Source: Zetaproteobacteria bacterium (GTDB lineage Bacteria; Pseudomonadota; Zetaproteobacteria; Mariprofundales; Mariprofundaceae). From it: a DNA stretch of 64,000 nt. The stretch spans positions 1 through 64,000 of the forward strand of contig QIFG01000001.1 of assembly GCA_003228735.1 (NCBI GenBank), read 5' to 3'. A program made the position numbers and the translations under genes. The notes under the pieces were generated by a model. That model saw nothing but the letters and a program-made list of their open reading frames with translations, made no database searches and was not told the DNA's origin. This document shows positions 53,214-62,327 of the stretch, in pieces (position 1 is the first letter of the stretch; each line of letters begins with the position of its first letter).

Positions 53214-53231
53214 GTTCAAAAGGAGATTGCA

Positions 53232-53546
53232 ATGGAAGGTTTAGGATCATTCTTACTGTTTGCCGCATTGTTCTACATCATGATGCGCTACGGCTGCGGC
53301 GCGCACATGATCCATGGCCATGGCGGCGGCAAGCATGAAGGCCATGGCGAGCATAATGATGCACAAGGAGCCAAGTTCATAGACCCTGTGTGTGACATGG
53401 AGGTCGAGCCCGACCAGGGCTACGGTATGATGCACGAAGGCAATCTTTACCGCTTCTGCTCACGCAAGTGCCTGGATCAATTTGATACCCAACCATCTCT
53501 GTTTACTCATAACCCCAAACATCAGGAGGAAAGTCATGAACACTAG
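53232..53546 (+). CDS. YHS-domain membrane protein
   Basis: A 104-residue protein. One N-terminal helix (GSFLLFAALFYIMMRY) is followed by a His/Gly-rich stretch (MIHGHGGGKHEGHGEH) and a YHS domain (DPVCDMEVEP, YRFCSRKCLDQF). YHS domains bind soft metals; the CopA here carries two of them. It overlaps the DUF5676-like gene by 11 bases. Confidence 0.75.
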   Translation: MEGLGSFLLFAALFYIMMRYGCGAHMIHGHGGGKHEGHGEHNDAQGAKFIDPVCDMEVEPDQGYGMMHEGNLYRFCSRKCLDQFDTQPSLFTHNPKHQEESHEH

Positions 53547-53817
53547 AATTTCCCTTGCTGCAGTCGGACATGCCACCAGCATCTTTCTCACCACCACCTT
53601 CACGCTCTGTGTAGTCTTTGACCTGGCGTTTCCGGAACACGCCATGTATTCGGTGTGGCAGAAACTGCTGCCAGGTTTTGAATGGATCAGCTGGAAGAGC
53701 TTTCTCATAGGCTTTGTTGAAACCTATGGCTACGGCTGGTATATCGCGCTGATCTGGGTGCCCATTTACAACGTGTTTGCTTCACGTTCAGGCCGTTGCA
53801 CCTGCGATAATAAATGA
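53536..53817 (+). CDS. DUF5676-like small membrane protein
   Basis: A 93-residue protein with two to three membrane helices (SIFLTTTFTLCVVFDLAF, LIGFVETYGYGWYIALIWV). The pattern LPGFEWISWKSFLIGFVE resembles DUF5676 proteins found beside YHS/CopA genes. AGGAGG lies before ATG 53536. The C-terminus CTCDNK could bind metal. The function is unknown. Confidence 0.7.
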   Translation: MNTRISLAAVGHATSIFLTTTFTLCVVFDLAFPEHAMYSVWQKLLPGFEWISWKSFLIGFVETYGYGWYIALIWVPIYNVFASRSGRCTCDNK

Positions 53818-53866
53818 GTATTTCAACCATCGATGGATAAACGCCAGCAGATGAAATGGATCAAAG

Positions 53867-54808
53867 GTGAATAACCCGCCTCGCATCGGCGTTGTCCTCA
53901 GTTCCGGCGGCAACCGTGGCATTTATGCGCATACGGGGTTTTTATCCGCCATGGAGAACATGGGCCTTTCCATCGCCGCCATCGCAGGTTGCAGCGCCGG
54001 GGCGGTTGTCGGGGGGATCGCGGCCAGTGGCGCTGATCTGCACTGCTGGTCCAAGGCTCTCGCACACCTCAAGCCCGGGCAATTCTGGACTCCGGATTCA
54101 TGGCTGCGTATCGCTTGGCAAATAGCGGTTAACAAGGGGCGAGGCTACACTGGAATCTCCAGCACTGATGCTGCGGTGGATTTCTGCCGCAGCCAGTTGG
54201 CAGTCCAGAATTTTGAGGAATGCAAGACGCCTTTCTATGCCTTGGCCATGAGCCTTTGCCGAGGCGCCAAGGTTGTATTTTCGGATGGAGAGCTTGCCCC
54301 CCGCATGGTGGCAAGTGCTGCCATGCCGATGCTCTATCGTCCCGTAGAAATCGACAACGATTTGTATTGTGATGGCGCCACAGTGGAATTGGCGCCAACA
54401 GAGGCCATATGTTGCAGACATCAACTCGATATACTTATCATTCACCATGTTGCTGCCAGCATTAAGGGACATTCTGAAACGGCAGGTGTTCTAGATAACT
54501 CATGGTCGATGGGTGAGATTTTGGGACTATTGCTTTTCCGCCAGCGTCCCTGGTATCTCTCCGATAAACCGTTGACCTTCCGCCAATGTCCCTGCGGCTG
54601 CAAGGCCCTGATCATGGTCATCGAACCGGATTTGCCGGAGCTGCCGTGGCCTGAAGCCAAGCGTGGCCCGGCAGTGCAGGCCGCAGCCAGGCGCCAGGCC
54701 GAGACGCTATTGGCGGCCCATCTGGATCACCTCCTGAAAGATCCGCAGGCCTTGCATGCGCTGGTCGAAGCGGCCGGCCAGAAGGCCGGCAAAGACGGGC
54801 CATGTTGA
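53867..54808 (+). CDS. Patatin-like phospholipase
   Basis: A 313-residue serine acyl hydrolase of the patatin/RssA type: the oxyanion loop VVLSSGGNRGIYAHTGFL, the nucleophile elbow GCSAGAVVGG, and the catalytic Asp in CDGATVELAP. The start is GTG 53867. The lipid substrate is unknown. It overlaps the flavoprotein gene by 7 bases, so the two are likely co-translated. Confidence 0.8.
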   Translation: MNNPPRIGVVLSSGGNRGIYAHTGFLSAMENMGLSIAAIAGCSAGAVVGGIAASGADLHCWSKALAHLKPGQFWTPDSWLRIAWQIAVNKGRGYTGISSTDAAVDFCRSQLAVQNFEECKTPFYALAMSLCRGAKVVFSDGELAPRMVASAAMPMLYRPVEIDNDLYCDGATVELAPTEAICCRHQLDILIIHHVAASIKGHSETAGVLDNSWSMGEILGLLLFRQRPWYLSDKPLTFRQCPCGCKALIMVIEPDLPELPWPEAKRGPAVQAAARRQAETLLAAHLDHLLKDPQALHALVEAAGQKAGKDGPC

Positions 54809-55977
54809 GCCCGCTCGTGGCAAAGCCCGGCATGCCTCAACCTTCAGATGACGCAATTCACATCAGTGGCGCCGGCCCGGCGGGACTGGCCGCGGCAATT
54901 ACCATCGCCAGGGCTGGTGGCAAAGCCATCGTCCATGAACGAAAATCGGATGTAGGTCTGAGATTCCACGGCGACTTTCAGGGCATCGAGAACTGGACTA
55001 CTGAAGGAGATGTGCTGGAAGAGCTATCTGCCATCGGCATTAAGCCGGATTTTGAGCACACGCCCTTCCATGAAGTTGTCTGCTATGACCCGGCCGGCCT
55101 CGAATACGTCTACCGCTCAGCACAACCTCTTTTCTACCTGGTCTGTCGTGGAAATCAGCTGGGCACGCTGGATGCCAGCCTAAAAAAACAGGCGCAAGCG
55201 GCAGGCGCCGAGCTTCGCTTTGATGATGCCATGCATCGCATGCCGCATGGCGGCATCGTGTCGGAAGGGCCGCATGGCGCTGATGTGATTGCTGCCGGCT
55301 ATGTATTTGAAACGGATATGGCCGACGGCGTTTATACAGCCCTGTCAGACAGGCTGGCGCCAGAGGGATATGCCTATCTTCTCATCCATAATGGACAAGG
55401 TACACTTGCCACTTGCATGTTTGATGATTTTCATAATGAACTGATTTATTTGAAGCGAACCGTTGGCTTTTTTGAGAAGAAGACTGGCGTGCAAATAAAA
55501 AATCCAAAACGCTTCGGTGGAGTCGGCAACTTTTTCTCTTCTGCCAGGGCCCACAAAGGCAATATCCTCTATGTGGGTGAGTCTGCAGGATTCCAGGATG
55601 CTCTTTGGGGCTTCGGCATGCGCCATGCGGTGCTTTCAGGCCATTTGGGCGCAAAGGCCATGCTGACCGGCAATACGTATGAACGCCTTTGGAAGAACCG
55701 CCTTGGCGGATTGTTGCGCGCATCCCTGGTGAACCGCTTTTTTTTCAGCAAGATGGGCGACCGGGGCTATACGGCCTTTCTGAAACGTATCAGCCAGGTG
55801 GATGATGCGCGTGAATGGCTGCACGGACACTATGAACCGTCCTTGTGGAAGAACCTCGGTTTTCCGATTATCCGGTTTTTCCGCCATTCCAGATTAAGAG
55901 GAAGAATATGCCTCAGGGAAGGATGCGATTGCACCTGGTGCCGCTGCCGGCATGCGTGCTCTGAGGAAGCAGGTTGA
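54802..55977 (+). CDS. Geranylgeranyl-reductase-family flavoprotein with Cys-rich tail
   Basis: A 391-residue NAD(P)/FAD-dependent oxidoreductase. GxGxxG motif (ISGAGPAGLAAAITIARAGG) at residues 21-40; a later GNILYVGESAGFQDALWGFG binds FAD. The C-terminus is Cys-rich (CLREGCDCTWCRCRHAC), which could bind metal or a cluster. The substrate may be an isoprenoid or other lipid, fitting with the patatin gene. The exact function is not determined. Confidence 0.75.
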   Translation: MLSPLVAKPGMPQPSDDAIHISGAGPAGLAAAITIARAGGKAIVHERKSDVGLRFHGDFQGIENWTTEGDVLEELSAIGIKPDFEHTPFHEVVCYDPAGLEYVYRSAQPLFYLVCRGNQLGTLDASLKKQAQAAGAELRFDDAMHRMPHGGIVSEGPHGADVIAAGYVFETDMADGVYTALSDRLAPEGYAYLLIHNGQGTLATCMFDDFHNELIYLKRTVGFFEKKTGVQIKNPKRFGGVGNFFSSARAHKGNILYVGESAGFQDALWGFGMRHAVLSGHLGAKAMLTGNTYERLWKNRLGGLLRASLVNRFFFSKMGDRGYTAFLKRISQVDDAREWLHGHYEPSLWKNLGFPIIRFFRHSRLRGRICLREGCDCTWCRCRHACSEEAG

Positions 55978-56014
55978 ACGCCCCCTCAGGCCTGCCGATC
56001 AATAAGGAGTAAAT

Positions 56015-56965
56015 ATGCACACCTATGATTTGAGCGCATGGCAACATGACCATGATTTTGTGCATCAACATGATCACGCCGAACGCCGAACCATGTTCGT
56101 GATGATTCTGACGTTTGCAATGATGATAGGAGAAATCGTTGCTGGAACCGCCTTTGGTTCCATGGCCTTGCTGGCTGATGGGTGGCATATGGGCACGCAT
56201 GTTGCAGCCTTTGCCATCGCCCTTTTTGCATATGCCTATGCCAGGAGACATGCAGATAACCCCCTGTACAGCTTTGGCAGCGGCAAGGTCAGCGTGCTAG
56301 GTGGCTTTGCCAGTGCGACAGCCCTGGCGGTCATTGCTTTGATCATGGTGCTGGAATCAGTACACCGCATGTTTGAGTCGCGAGATATCTTGTTCAATGA
56401 AGCCATTGCCGTGGCCGTGATAGGACTCATAGTTAACATAATATCCGCCGTGCTCTTGCAACATCCGCATGCCGATAATCAGCACCATCACGACCACAAC
56501 CTTCGTGCCGCCTACCTGCATGTACTGGCGGATGCCATAACCTCAGTGCTTGCCATTGTGGCCCTGCTGACCGGCAAGTGGCTGGGCTGGCAGTGGATGG
56601 ACCCACTGATGGGGATTGTCGGTTCAGTCATCATAGGCCGTTGGTCATATGGCCTGATTCGCGATACAAGCTCAATTCTCCTGGATGCGGCCAACGATAC
56701 GGAACTCAGGTCGGCCATCCGCCATGCCATTGAGTCGGAGGACGATGAGCGGATTTGCGATTTGCACACCTGGGATATTGCATCGGGCCAAAAGGCCGCA
56801 ATTATCGCCATCGTAGCGCATTCACCGAAGACGCCTGAAGATTACAAGCAGCGGATAGCCGGCGTATATCCGTTCGCACACGTCACGGTCGAAATTCACC
56901 GATGCCCAGGCGATAAACTTCCCAATGAGAAACCAGTTTGCGGCGGCATAGTGGCAGCTTGCTAG
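56015..56965 (+). CDS. CDF-family cation efflux protein (DmeF/CzcD type)
   Basis: A 316-residue exporter with about six membrane helices. Metal ligands are in the N-terminal His-rich tail (HDHDFVHQHDHAERR), the ADGWHMGTH motif (the HxxxD site), and a His-rich loop (HPHADNQHHHDH). The C-terminal domain contains ICDLHTWDIASG. Its TAG stop is the first three bases of an inverted-repeat element, so the last residues may have been altered. It would export Co/Ni/Zn/Cd. Confidence 0.88.
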   Translation: MHTYDLSAWQHDHDFVHQHDHAERRTMFVMILTFAMMIGEIVAGTAFGSMALLADGWHMGTHVAAFAIALFAYAYARRHADNPLYSFGSGKVSVLGGFASATALAVIALIMVLESVHRMFESRDILFNEAIAVAVIGLIVNIISAVLLQHPHADNQHHHDHNLRAAYLHVLADAITSVLAIVALLTGKWLGWQWMDPLMGIVGSVIIGRWSYGLIRDTSSILLDAANDTELRSAIRHAIESEDDERICDLHTWDIASGQKAAIIAIVAHSPKTPEDYKQRIAGVYPFAHVTVEIHRCPGDKLPNEKPVCGGIVAAC

Positions 56966-57064
56966 TATCCTTGCCAAGGGCACGCCATTGGCGGCGGGAC
57001 GCGCCTTGCCTTGGTTCCTTGGGGGTGACTCTGATGACGCGCTCTTTTACGGGACAGGACACTA
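56963..57064. mobile_element. Truncated copy of the 6187-type MITE
   Basis: TAGTATCC at the left and the right end ACGGGACAGGACACTA match the termini of the 6187 element, while the interior keeps only its right half (GGCGGGACGCGCCTTGCCTTGG). It is 102 bases, an internal-deletion derivative. TA flanks are at both ends. Confidence 0.7.
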
Positions 57065-57101
57065 GTGTTACGCGCAAATGACGAACGATAGGAGTCAAGC
57101 C

Positions 57102-59666
57102 ATGAATATTGATCCGGTCTGCGGTATGAAAGTTGCCGAAGATAGCAAACATACGCACACCTTCCGGGGCGTGGATTACCATTTTTGCAGTGCGCACTGT
57201 CTGGAAAAATTCGGTGAGACTCCGGAAGACTACATGGGCGACGACTGCACGCATGATCCGGTCTGCGGGATGAAGGTGAGCCGGGATTCATCTAATCATG
57301 TGGCCCATGCCGGTCACGACTACTATTTCTGTTCCAATCACTGCGTCGAAAAATTCACCGCCGATCCGGCAGCTTTCAAGGGAAAGGATCAGCCGTGCGA
57401 GCATGAGCATGCCGCCAAACCCGCCGTAACCGAGAATCCCGAGGCGATGTATTTCTGCCCGATGTGTCCCGGCCAGGAACAGCAGGGACCAGGCATCTGC
57501 CAATCGTGCGGCATGGCGCTGGAACCCATGGCGACGCCCCAGCTTGCACAAAAGACCGAATACTTCTGCCCGATGCATCCGGAGATTATCAGCGATGCCC
57601 CCGGTTCATGCCCGAAGTGCGGCATGGCGCTGGAGACGCGTACGGTTGCCGCCGAGGAGGGAAACCCGGAACTGGAGGATATGAGCCGCCGTTTCAAGGT
57701 CAGCGCTGTGCTTGCTGTGCCGGTGTTTGTGCTGGCCATGGTGGCCGACCTGGCGCCATCGTGGCTGCCTGCCGGCCTTGATATGGGTACTGTGCAGTGG
57801 ATCGAATTTGTGCTGGCGACACCCGTGGTATTGTGGGGCGGCTGGCCTTTTTTCGTGCGCTTCGTGCTGTCTGTGAAAACCTGGAATTTGAACATGTTCA
57901 CGCTGATTGGCCTCGGTGTCGGCGTGGCCTGGATTTTCAGCGTGGTTGCGCTGCTGTTGCCGGGCATCTTCCCGCTGGTTATGCAAATGGAGGGTGGTTT
58001 CGTCGATGTCTATTTCGAGGCCGCTGCCGTGATTACCGCGCTGGTGCTGCTTGGTCAGGTACTGGAGTTGCGCGCCCGTTCGCGTACCAATGAAGCCATC
58101 AAACTGCTGCTCGGCATGGCGCCGAAGACCGCCCGCCGCGTGAATGCGGATGGCTCTGAAGCCGATGTGCCGTTGGAGGATGTGATTCCGGGGGATGTGC
58201 TGCGTATCCGCCCCGGCGAGAAGATTCCGGTCGATGGCGTGGTAACCGAAGGCGAGAGCCATGTTGATGAATCGATGGTGACCGGCGAACCGATTCCGGT
58301 GGACAGGCGCACCGGAGACAAGCTGATTGGCGCCACAATCAACGGCAATGGCTCGCTGTTGATGCGCGCCGAGAAGGTCGGGGCCGATACCCTGCTGGCG
58401 CAGATTGTGAACATGGTCGCCGAGGCCCAGCGCTCGCGTGCGCCGATCCAGAAAATGGCCGATACCGTGGCCGGGTATTTTGTGCCGGTCGTGGTTGGCA
58501 TCGCACTGATTGCCTTTGCCGTCTGGCTCTTTGTCGGGCCAGAGCCACGGCTGGCGCACGCCATCGTCAATGCCGTAGCCGTGCTGATCATCGCCTGCCC
58601 CTGTGCGCTGGGCCTTGCTACGCCGATCTCGATCATGGTTGGCACAGGCCGGGGCGCCACGGCCGGCGTGCTGATCAAGAATGCCGAGGCGCTGGAAATC
58701 ATGGAGAAGGTGAATACGATCGTGGTGGATAAAACCGGCACGCTGACGGAAGGAAAACCATCCCTGACCACAGTCCTCGCCCTTGCCGGTCATGAGGAAG
58801 AAGAAGTGCTGCGGCTGGCGATGAGTCTGGAACGCGCCAGTGAACATCCGCTGGCCGAAGCGATTGTTGCAGGCGCAAAAGAGCGGGATTTGGAGCCGGA
58901 ATTTGTTGAAGGATTTTCCGCTGTGACGGGAAAAGGCGTCAGCGCCACTGTTGGCGGCAAAGCTGTGCTGCTGGGCAATGCAGCGCTGATGCAGGATAAC
59001 GGCATTGACACCTCCGGCGCAGGATCAGCGGTCGAAGAACATCAGCATGGCGGTGAAACGGTTATGTATCTGGCTGTGGATGGAAAGCTTGCAGGCATTC
59101 TGGGGGTTTCCGATCCGGTCAAGGCATCCACGCCCGATGCAATCAAGGCATTGCATGAAGAGGGCATCGAAGTGGTGATGCTCACCGGCGATAACCGCAA
59201 TACCGCAGCAGCGGTCGCATCGAAGCTGGGTATCGACCGTTTCGAGGCGGATGTGCTGCCCGACCAGAAGGCAACTGTCGTCAAAGCACTTCAGGATGAG
59301 GGGAAAATCGTGGCCATGGCCGGTGATGGCATTAACGATGCGCCGGCGCTTGCCCAGGCCCACGTTGGCATTGCCATGGGTACGGGCGCCGATGTAGCTA
59401 TGGAATCGGCCGGGGTGACGCTGGTCAAGGGTGATCTGACCGGCATTGTGCGCGCCCGCCGGCTGTCGCGGGCGACGATGAAAAACATCCGGCAGAATCT
59501 CTTTTTCGCCTTCATCTATAACTCGGCCGGCGTGCCTGTGGCAGCAGGTGTGCTGTACCCCGTTTTCGGCCTGCTGCTTTCGCCGATCATTGCTGCCGCT
59601 GCCATGAGCTTCAGCTCGGTGTCGGTGATTACCAATGCCCTGCGGCTGCGCAAGACAGCACTTTAG
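57102..59666 (+). CDS. copA: Copper-translocating P1B-type ATPase with YHS and HMBD modules
   Basis: An 854-residue ATPase. The N-terminus has two YHS domains (DPVCGMKV each) and two heavy-metal-binding zinc-finger-like modules ([22 protein letters not shown]), with no HMA. The core has [29 protein letters not shown] and [11 protein letters not shown] and MSFSS in the last helices mark Cu(I) transport. The ATG at 57102 has AGGAG; an upstream ATG at 57078 does not. It exports Cu(I)/Ag(I) from the cytoplasm. Confidence 0.95.
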   Translation: MNIDPVCGMKVAEDSKHTHTFRGVDYHFCSAHCLEKFGETPEDYMGDDCTHDPVCGMKVSRDSSNHVAHAGHDYYFCSNHCVEKFTADPAAFKGKDQPCEHEHAAKPAVTENPEAMYFCPMCPGQEQQGPGICQSCGMALEPMATPQLAQKTEYFCPMHPEIISDAPGSCPKCGMALETRTVAAEEGNPELEDMSRRFKVSAVLAVPVFVLAMVADLAPSWLPAGLDMGTVQWIEFVLATPVVLWGGWPFFVRFVLSVKTWNLNMFTLIGLGVGVAWIFSVVALLLPGIFPLVMQMEGGFVDVYFEAAAVITALVLLGQVLELRARSRTNEAIKLLLGMAPKTARRVNADGSEADVPLEDVIPGDVLRIRPGEKIPVDGVVTEGESHVDESMVTGEPIPVDRRTGDKLIGATINGNGSLLMRAEKVGADTLLAQIVNMVAEAQRSRAPIQKMADTVAGYFVPVVVGIALIAFAVWLFVGPEPRLAHAIVNAVAVLIIACPCALGLATPISIMVGTGRGATAGVLIKNAEALEIMEKVNTIVVDKTGTLTEGKPSLTTVLALAGHEEEEVLRLAMSLERASEHPLAEAIVAGAKERDLEPEFVEGFSAVTGKGVSATVGGKAVLLGNAALMQDNGIDTSGAGSAVEEHQHGGETVMYLAVDGKLAGILGVSDPVKASTPDAIKALHEEGIEVVMLTGDNRNTAAAVASKLGIDRFEADVLPDQKATVVKALQDEGKIVAMAGDGINDAPALAQAHVGIAMGTGADVAMESAGVTLVKGDLTGIVRARRLSRATMKNIRQNLFFAFIYNSAGVPVAAGVLYPVFGLLLSPIIAAAAMSFSSVSVITNALRLRKTAL

Positions 59667-59685
59667 GTAGAAAGAGAAATACCGT

Positions 59686-60369
59686 ATGGGACATGGTGGC
59701 GAATATGCCTATGGCATGTGGGTGGTGGCGGCCTTTAACGCTGGCCTGTTTCTCTTTTTCATGCTTAGTTTTCTGAAGCCAAGGGGTGGGGAAGAATGGC
59801 GCAGCATGGGCGTGGTCACCGCCTTTCTGGTGGCCCTGTTCGCTGAGATGTACGGATTCCCGTTGACGATCTATCTGCTTATCGGCTGGTTGGGTGACGC
59901 TTATCCGGCGTTGCAACCTTTCAATCATAAGTTCGGCCATCTGTGGGTCGTGGCATTCGGCGGCTCGACCTTCGCCTGGGCGGTGGTGATGGGTGGAAGC
60001 TTGGCACTTATGGTCGCCGGCTACATGCTGCTTTCAAAAGGCTGGACGCAGATCCACGCCGCTCGCGGTGGCCTGGTCACCGACGGCATCTATGCTTACG
60101 CCCGTCACCCGCAATACACGGGGTTGTTCCTCGTCATCATCGGTTTTCTGGTGCAGTGGCCCACACTGCTCACCGTGTTGATGGCCCCCATTTTACTCTA
60201 CGCTTATGCGCACCTGGCCAGGGTTGAAGAGCGGCGCGCCGAGGCGGAGTTTGGTGAGGCATACAATGAGTACGTGCGCAGAACGCCGGCATTTTTTCCG
60301 CCTTTGAGCCAGTGGAAAGCGTTTCTCACTGCGCCCGTGCCCGATGCTGCTGGTGGTGAACGGGGATGA
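59686..60369 (+). CDS. Isoprenylcysteine/phospholipid methyltransferase-family membrane protein
   Basis: A 227-residue protein with about five membrane helices. The C-terminal motif LVTDGIYAYARHPQYTGLFLV and EERRAEAEFGEAYNEYVRRTPAFFP are typical of ICMT/PEMT-type methyltransferases in bacteria. The N-terminal half (AAFNAGLFLFFMLSFL) is variable. It follows copA and precedes a soluble methyltransferase. The substrate is unknown. Confidence 0.8.
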   Translation: MGHGGEYAYGMWVVAAFNAGLFLFFMLSFLKPRGGEEWRSMGVVTAFLVALFAEMYGFPLTIYLLIGWLGDAYPALQPFNHKFGHLWVVAFGGSTFAWAVVMGGSLALMVAGYMLLSKGWTQIHAARGGLVTDGIYAYARHPQYTGLFLVIIGFLVQWPTLLTVLMAPILLYAYAHLARVEERRAEAEFGEAYNEYVRRTPAFFPPLSQWKAFLTAPVPDAAGGERG

Positions 60370-60381
60370 CCTCCAATAAAC

Positions 60382-61029
60382 ATGAAGCCGTTTGATACTC
60401 GGAACAATCCCGAAGATGCGGTACAAAAGGAGTACGCCAGGCTGGCTCCTGATTATGACGAGCGCTGGTCATTTTACGTTGAGGCGTCACTCCATGAGAC
60501 TTTGAAGAGAATCAAGATCGAACAGGGCCAGAGCGTGCTGGATGTCGGTTGCGGCACCGGGGTGTTGCTGAAAACGTTAGCGGATACTTATCCCGATGTT
60601 GCACTGGCGGGCGTTGATCTCACGCGGGAAATGCTTGCAGTCGCCCGTAAACGGCTGCCCAAGGCCGTTCGCCTGGAGCAGGCCGGAGCCGAAAAGCTGC
60701 CCTTCGATGATGAATCATTCGACACCGTTATATCCTGCAACATGTTTCACTATATCAGGGAGCCCATTGCCGCACTTGAAGAGATGCGGCGGGTGCTGAA
60801 GCCAGCAGGCGCTTTTATTGTGACGGATTGGTGTGATGATTATCTGACCTGCCGGATGTGTAATCTGTTTCTACAGGCCTTCAACCCGGCCCACTTCAAG
60901 GCCTACCGGAGGGAGGAGTGCAGCAACCTGCTTGCCGCGTCAGGCTTCAGGGGAATCAATATAGAACGCTACAAGATTAACTGGCTCTGGGGGATGATGA
61001 CGGCAACGGCCCACAAGCAGGGCGATTGA
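60382..61029 (+). CDS. Class I SAM-dependent methyltransferase
   Basis: A 215-residue enzyme with motif [17 protein letters not shown], motif II-like [18 protein letters not shown], and a later [22 protein letters not shown], as in the UbiE/Menaquinone methyltransferase type. The C-terminus ([20 protein letters not shown]) is Cys-containing. Substrate not determined; the end overlaps the convergent ferredoxin gene. Confidence 0.85.
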   Translation: MKPFDTRNNPEDAVQKEYARLAPDYDERWSFYVEASLHETLKRIKIEQGQSVLDVGCGTGVLLKTLADTYPDVALAGVDLTREMLAVARKRLPKAVRLEQAGAEKLPFDDESFDTVISCNMFHYIREPIAALEEMRRVLKPAGAFIVTDWCDDYLTCRMCNLFLQAFNPAHFKAYRREECSNLLAASGFRGINIERYKINWLWGMMTATAHKQGD

Positions 61030-61381
61030 GCGGATGCTGCACGAGCAGATAATCCTGCACCGGCGTACCGCCTATCAGATGTTCCTGAATGATGCGTTCC
61101 AGAACATCCGGCGTGCAGGAGTGGTACCAGACGCCTTCGGGATAAACGAGTGCGATGGGCCCCTGCTGACATATCCGCAAACAGTCAGCCTTGGTTCGGT
61201 AGATTCCACCCTTGCCCGTCAGGCCGAGTTCATCGAGGCGGGATTTCAGGTAGTTCCAGGATTCGAGGCTTGCCGCCTTCTCCGAGCATTTTGGCTTGGT
61301 CTGATCGCAGCACAGGAAGATATGGCGCTTGATGCCACCTATTTCCAGGGCTGAAGTGATTTTTTGCAGTGATTCCAGCAT
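60977..61381 (-). CDS. Thioredoxin-like [2Fe-2S] ferredoxin
   Basis: A 134-residue protein with the thioredoxin-like 2Fe-2S pattern: [16 protein letters not shown] (first Cys ligands), then [24 protein letters not shown] (second pair). Such proteins serve in electron transfer or as subunits of dehydrogenases. Its 3' end overlaps the methyltransferase gene by 53 bases on the other strand. The C-terminal tail ([15 protein letters not shown]) is low in homology. Confidence 0.85.
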   Translation of the reverse strand: MLESLQKITSALEIGGIKRHIFLCCDQTKPKCSEKAASLESWNYLKSRLDELGLTGKGGIYRTKADCLRICQQGPIALVYPEGVWYHSCTPDVLERIIQEHLIGGTPVQDYLLVQHPLNRPACGPLPSSSPRAS

Positions 61382-61460
61382 ATCCGCATCTTAAGAGACA
61401 TGAAGATGTTTTCATATCGTCTTAACGGTTTCGCAAGAACCCGCGCCTAAGATTCCGCCC

Positions 61461-61547
61461 ACCTGACGCTGCTACCTCCTCCCCTCCCTCCTCTGTGGCG
61501 TCAGGTAACCTTTCAAGCCCCGGCCTCCCAGCCGGGGCTTTTCTTTT
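61461..61547 (+). ncRNA. Candidate small RNA with anti-Shine-Dalgarno loops
   Basis: In a 400-base gap without a gene, ACCTGACGC (61461-61469) pairs with GCGTCAGGT (61498-61506) to present a 28-base loop containing CCTCCTCCCCTCCCTCC, an extended anti-SD. It is followed by a perfect terminator whose own loop is CTCCCA. The layout matches the alphaproteobacterial cuckoo/CUCCUCCC-type sRNAs. The 5' end is not known; a -10-like TAAGAT is at 61448-61453. Confidence 0.5.
61516..61547 (+). terminator. Rho-independent terminator of the candidate sRNA
   Basis: AGCCCCGGC and GCCGGGGCT form a perfect 9-bp stem with a 6-base loop, followed by TTTTCTTTT. No plus-strand protein gene precedes it within 480 bases, which supports an independent transcript such as an sRNA. 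Confidence 0.85.
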
Positions 61548-61568
61548 ATCCGGGATTAATCAACCCGG

Positions 61569-61580
61569 TATGGTTCGAGT
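61569..61580. repeat. Direct repeat, left copy, flanking the mer-like module
   Basis: TATGGTTCGAGT occurs here and at 63506-63517, on either side of the MerC-MerF genes. The sequence resembles a tRNA T-arm end (GGTTCGAGTCC) and may be an attachment-site remnant. Confidence 0.45.
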
Positions 61581-61723
61581 TCGGCTCGGCTCCCCAGTCC
61601 GGACAAATCTGGGCACTGGCAGGAGAGGCTGATTCTACCTTGATTGCGAACACCTGCTTCCAACCCGAATCGGACATTGGTGAGTAACTACTTTCGGTCA
61701 AATCGCGGCATGTTAAATGCACC

Positions 61724-61755
61724 TTGACTCCATACCATAGTAATGGGTTTAGGAT
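61724..61755 (+). promoter_or_regulatory. MerR-type promoter of the MerC-like gene
   Basis: -35 TTGACT and -10 TAGGAT with a 20-base spacer that holds the dyad ACTCCAT / ATGGGTT. This is the classic MerR-activated layout, probably controlled by the MerR encoded at 62625-63029. Confidence 0.7.
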
Positions 61756-61783
61756 TCATTTTTAGCAAGTAAAGGGGCACGGC

Positions 61784-62260
61784 ATGCACTCAAACCACAC
61801 AAATACTCCGTCTTCTTTTGCGGTTTCGATGCCTTGCAACGGAAGGGCGATGTCTTTCGATAGGTCATGGAGAAGCATGCTGGGCACTACATCGGGGTCG
61901 CTATTTACCATTGCCTTGCCCAAGCTGTTGTGCCCCGTGTGCTGGCCAGCCTATGCGGGAGCTATCAGCTCACTGGGGATAACATCCATACTGAACACGG
62001 CATGGCTGACACCACTCACGATTATCACGCTTGTGCTTATTCTGGGCACCCTCGGTTTTCGCGCCGGGACGCGCAGGGGCTTCGCGCCCTTTATTTTGGG
62101 GATGCTGGGAGCAAGTGTCTTGCTTGTTGGAGAGTTCATAATGAAGGTCATGCCGCTAATGTACACAGGGGGAGCCTTACTGATCGCCGCTTCCATATGG
62201 AACGGATGGCCACGCAAGAAAGATACGCTCAGTAGTTGCCCGGCCTGTGCCAAACCTTGA
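61784..62260 (+). CDS. MerC-like mercury/metal uptake membrane protein
   Basis: A 158-residue protein with four hydrophobic segments. The pattern PKLLCPVCWPAYAGAISSLG matches MerC-type proteins, with a CPVC pair at the entrance of a helix. Ribosome site AAAGGGG. The N-terminal 20 residues are poorly conserved, so an internal start is possible. It would bring Hg(II) or another metal into the cytoplasm. Confidence 0.75.
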   Translation: MHSNHTNTPSSFAVSMPCNGRAMSFDRSWRSMLGTTSGSLFTIALPKLLCPVCWPAYAGAISSLGITSILNTAWLTPLTIITLVLILGTLGFRAGTRRGFAPFILGMLGASVLLVGEFIMKVMPLMYTGGALLIAASIWNGWPRKKDTLSSCPACAKP

Positions 62261-62262
62261 AC

Positions 62263-62294
62263 TTGACTCTATACCAAGGTGCAGGGTTTATACT
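62263..62294 (+). promoter_or_regulatory. Second MerR-type promoter
   Basis: -35 TTGACT, -10 TATACT, 20-base spacer containing the imperfect dyad ACTCTATACC / GGTGCAGGGTT. It begins two bases after the MerC-like stop and drives the thioredoxin-like gene and merR. Confidence 0.75.
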
Positions 62295-62327
62295 TACAGT
62301 ATAAGACCAATCAAAGGAGATCATATC

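Noticed and set aside
57606-58847. 413-codon minus-strand frame opposite copA
   Set aside because: Antisense shadow of a strongly supported ATPase gene; His/Gln-rich translation without motifs.
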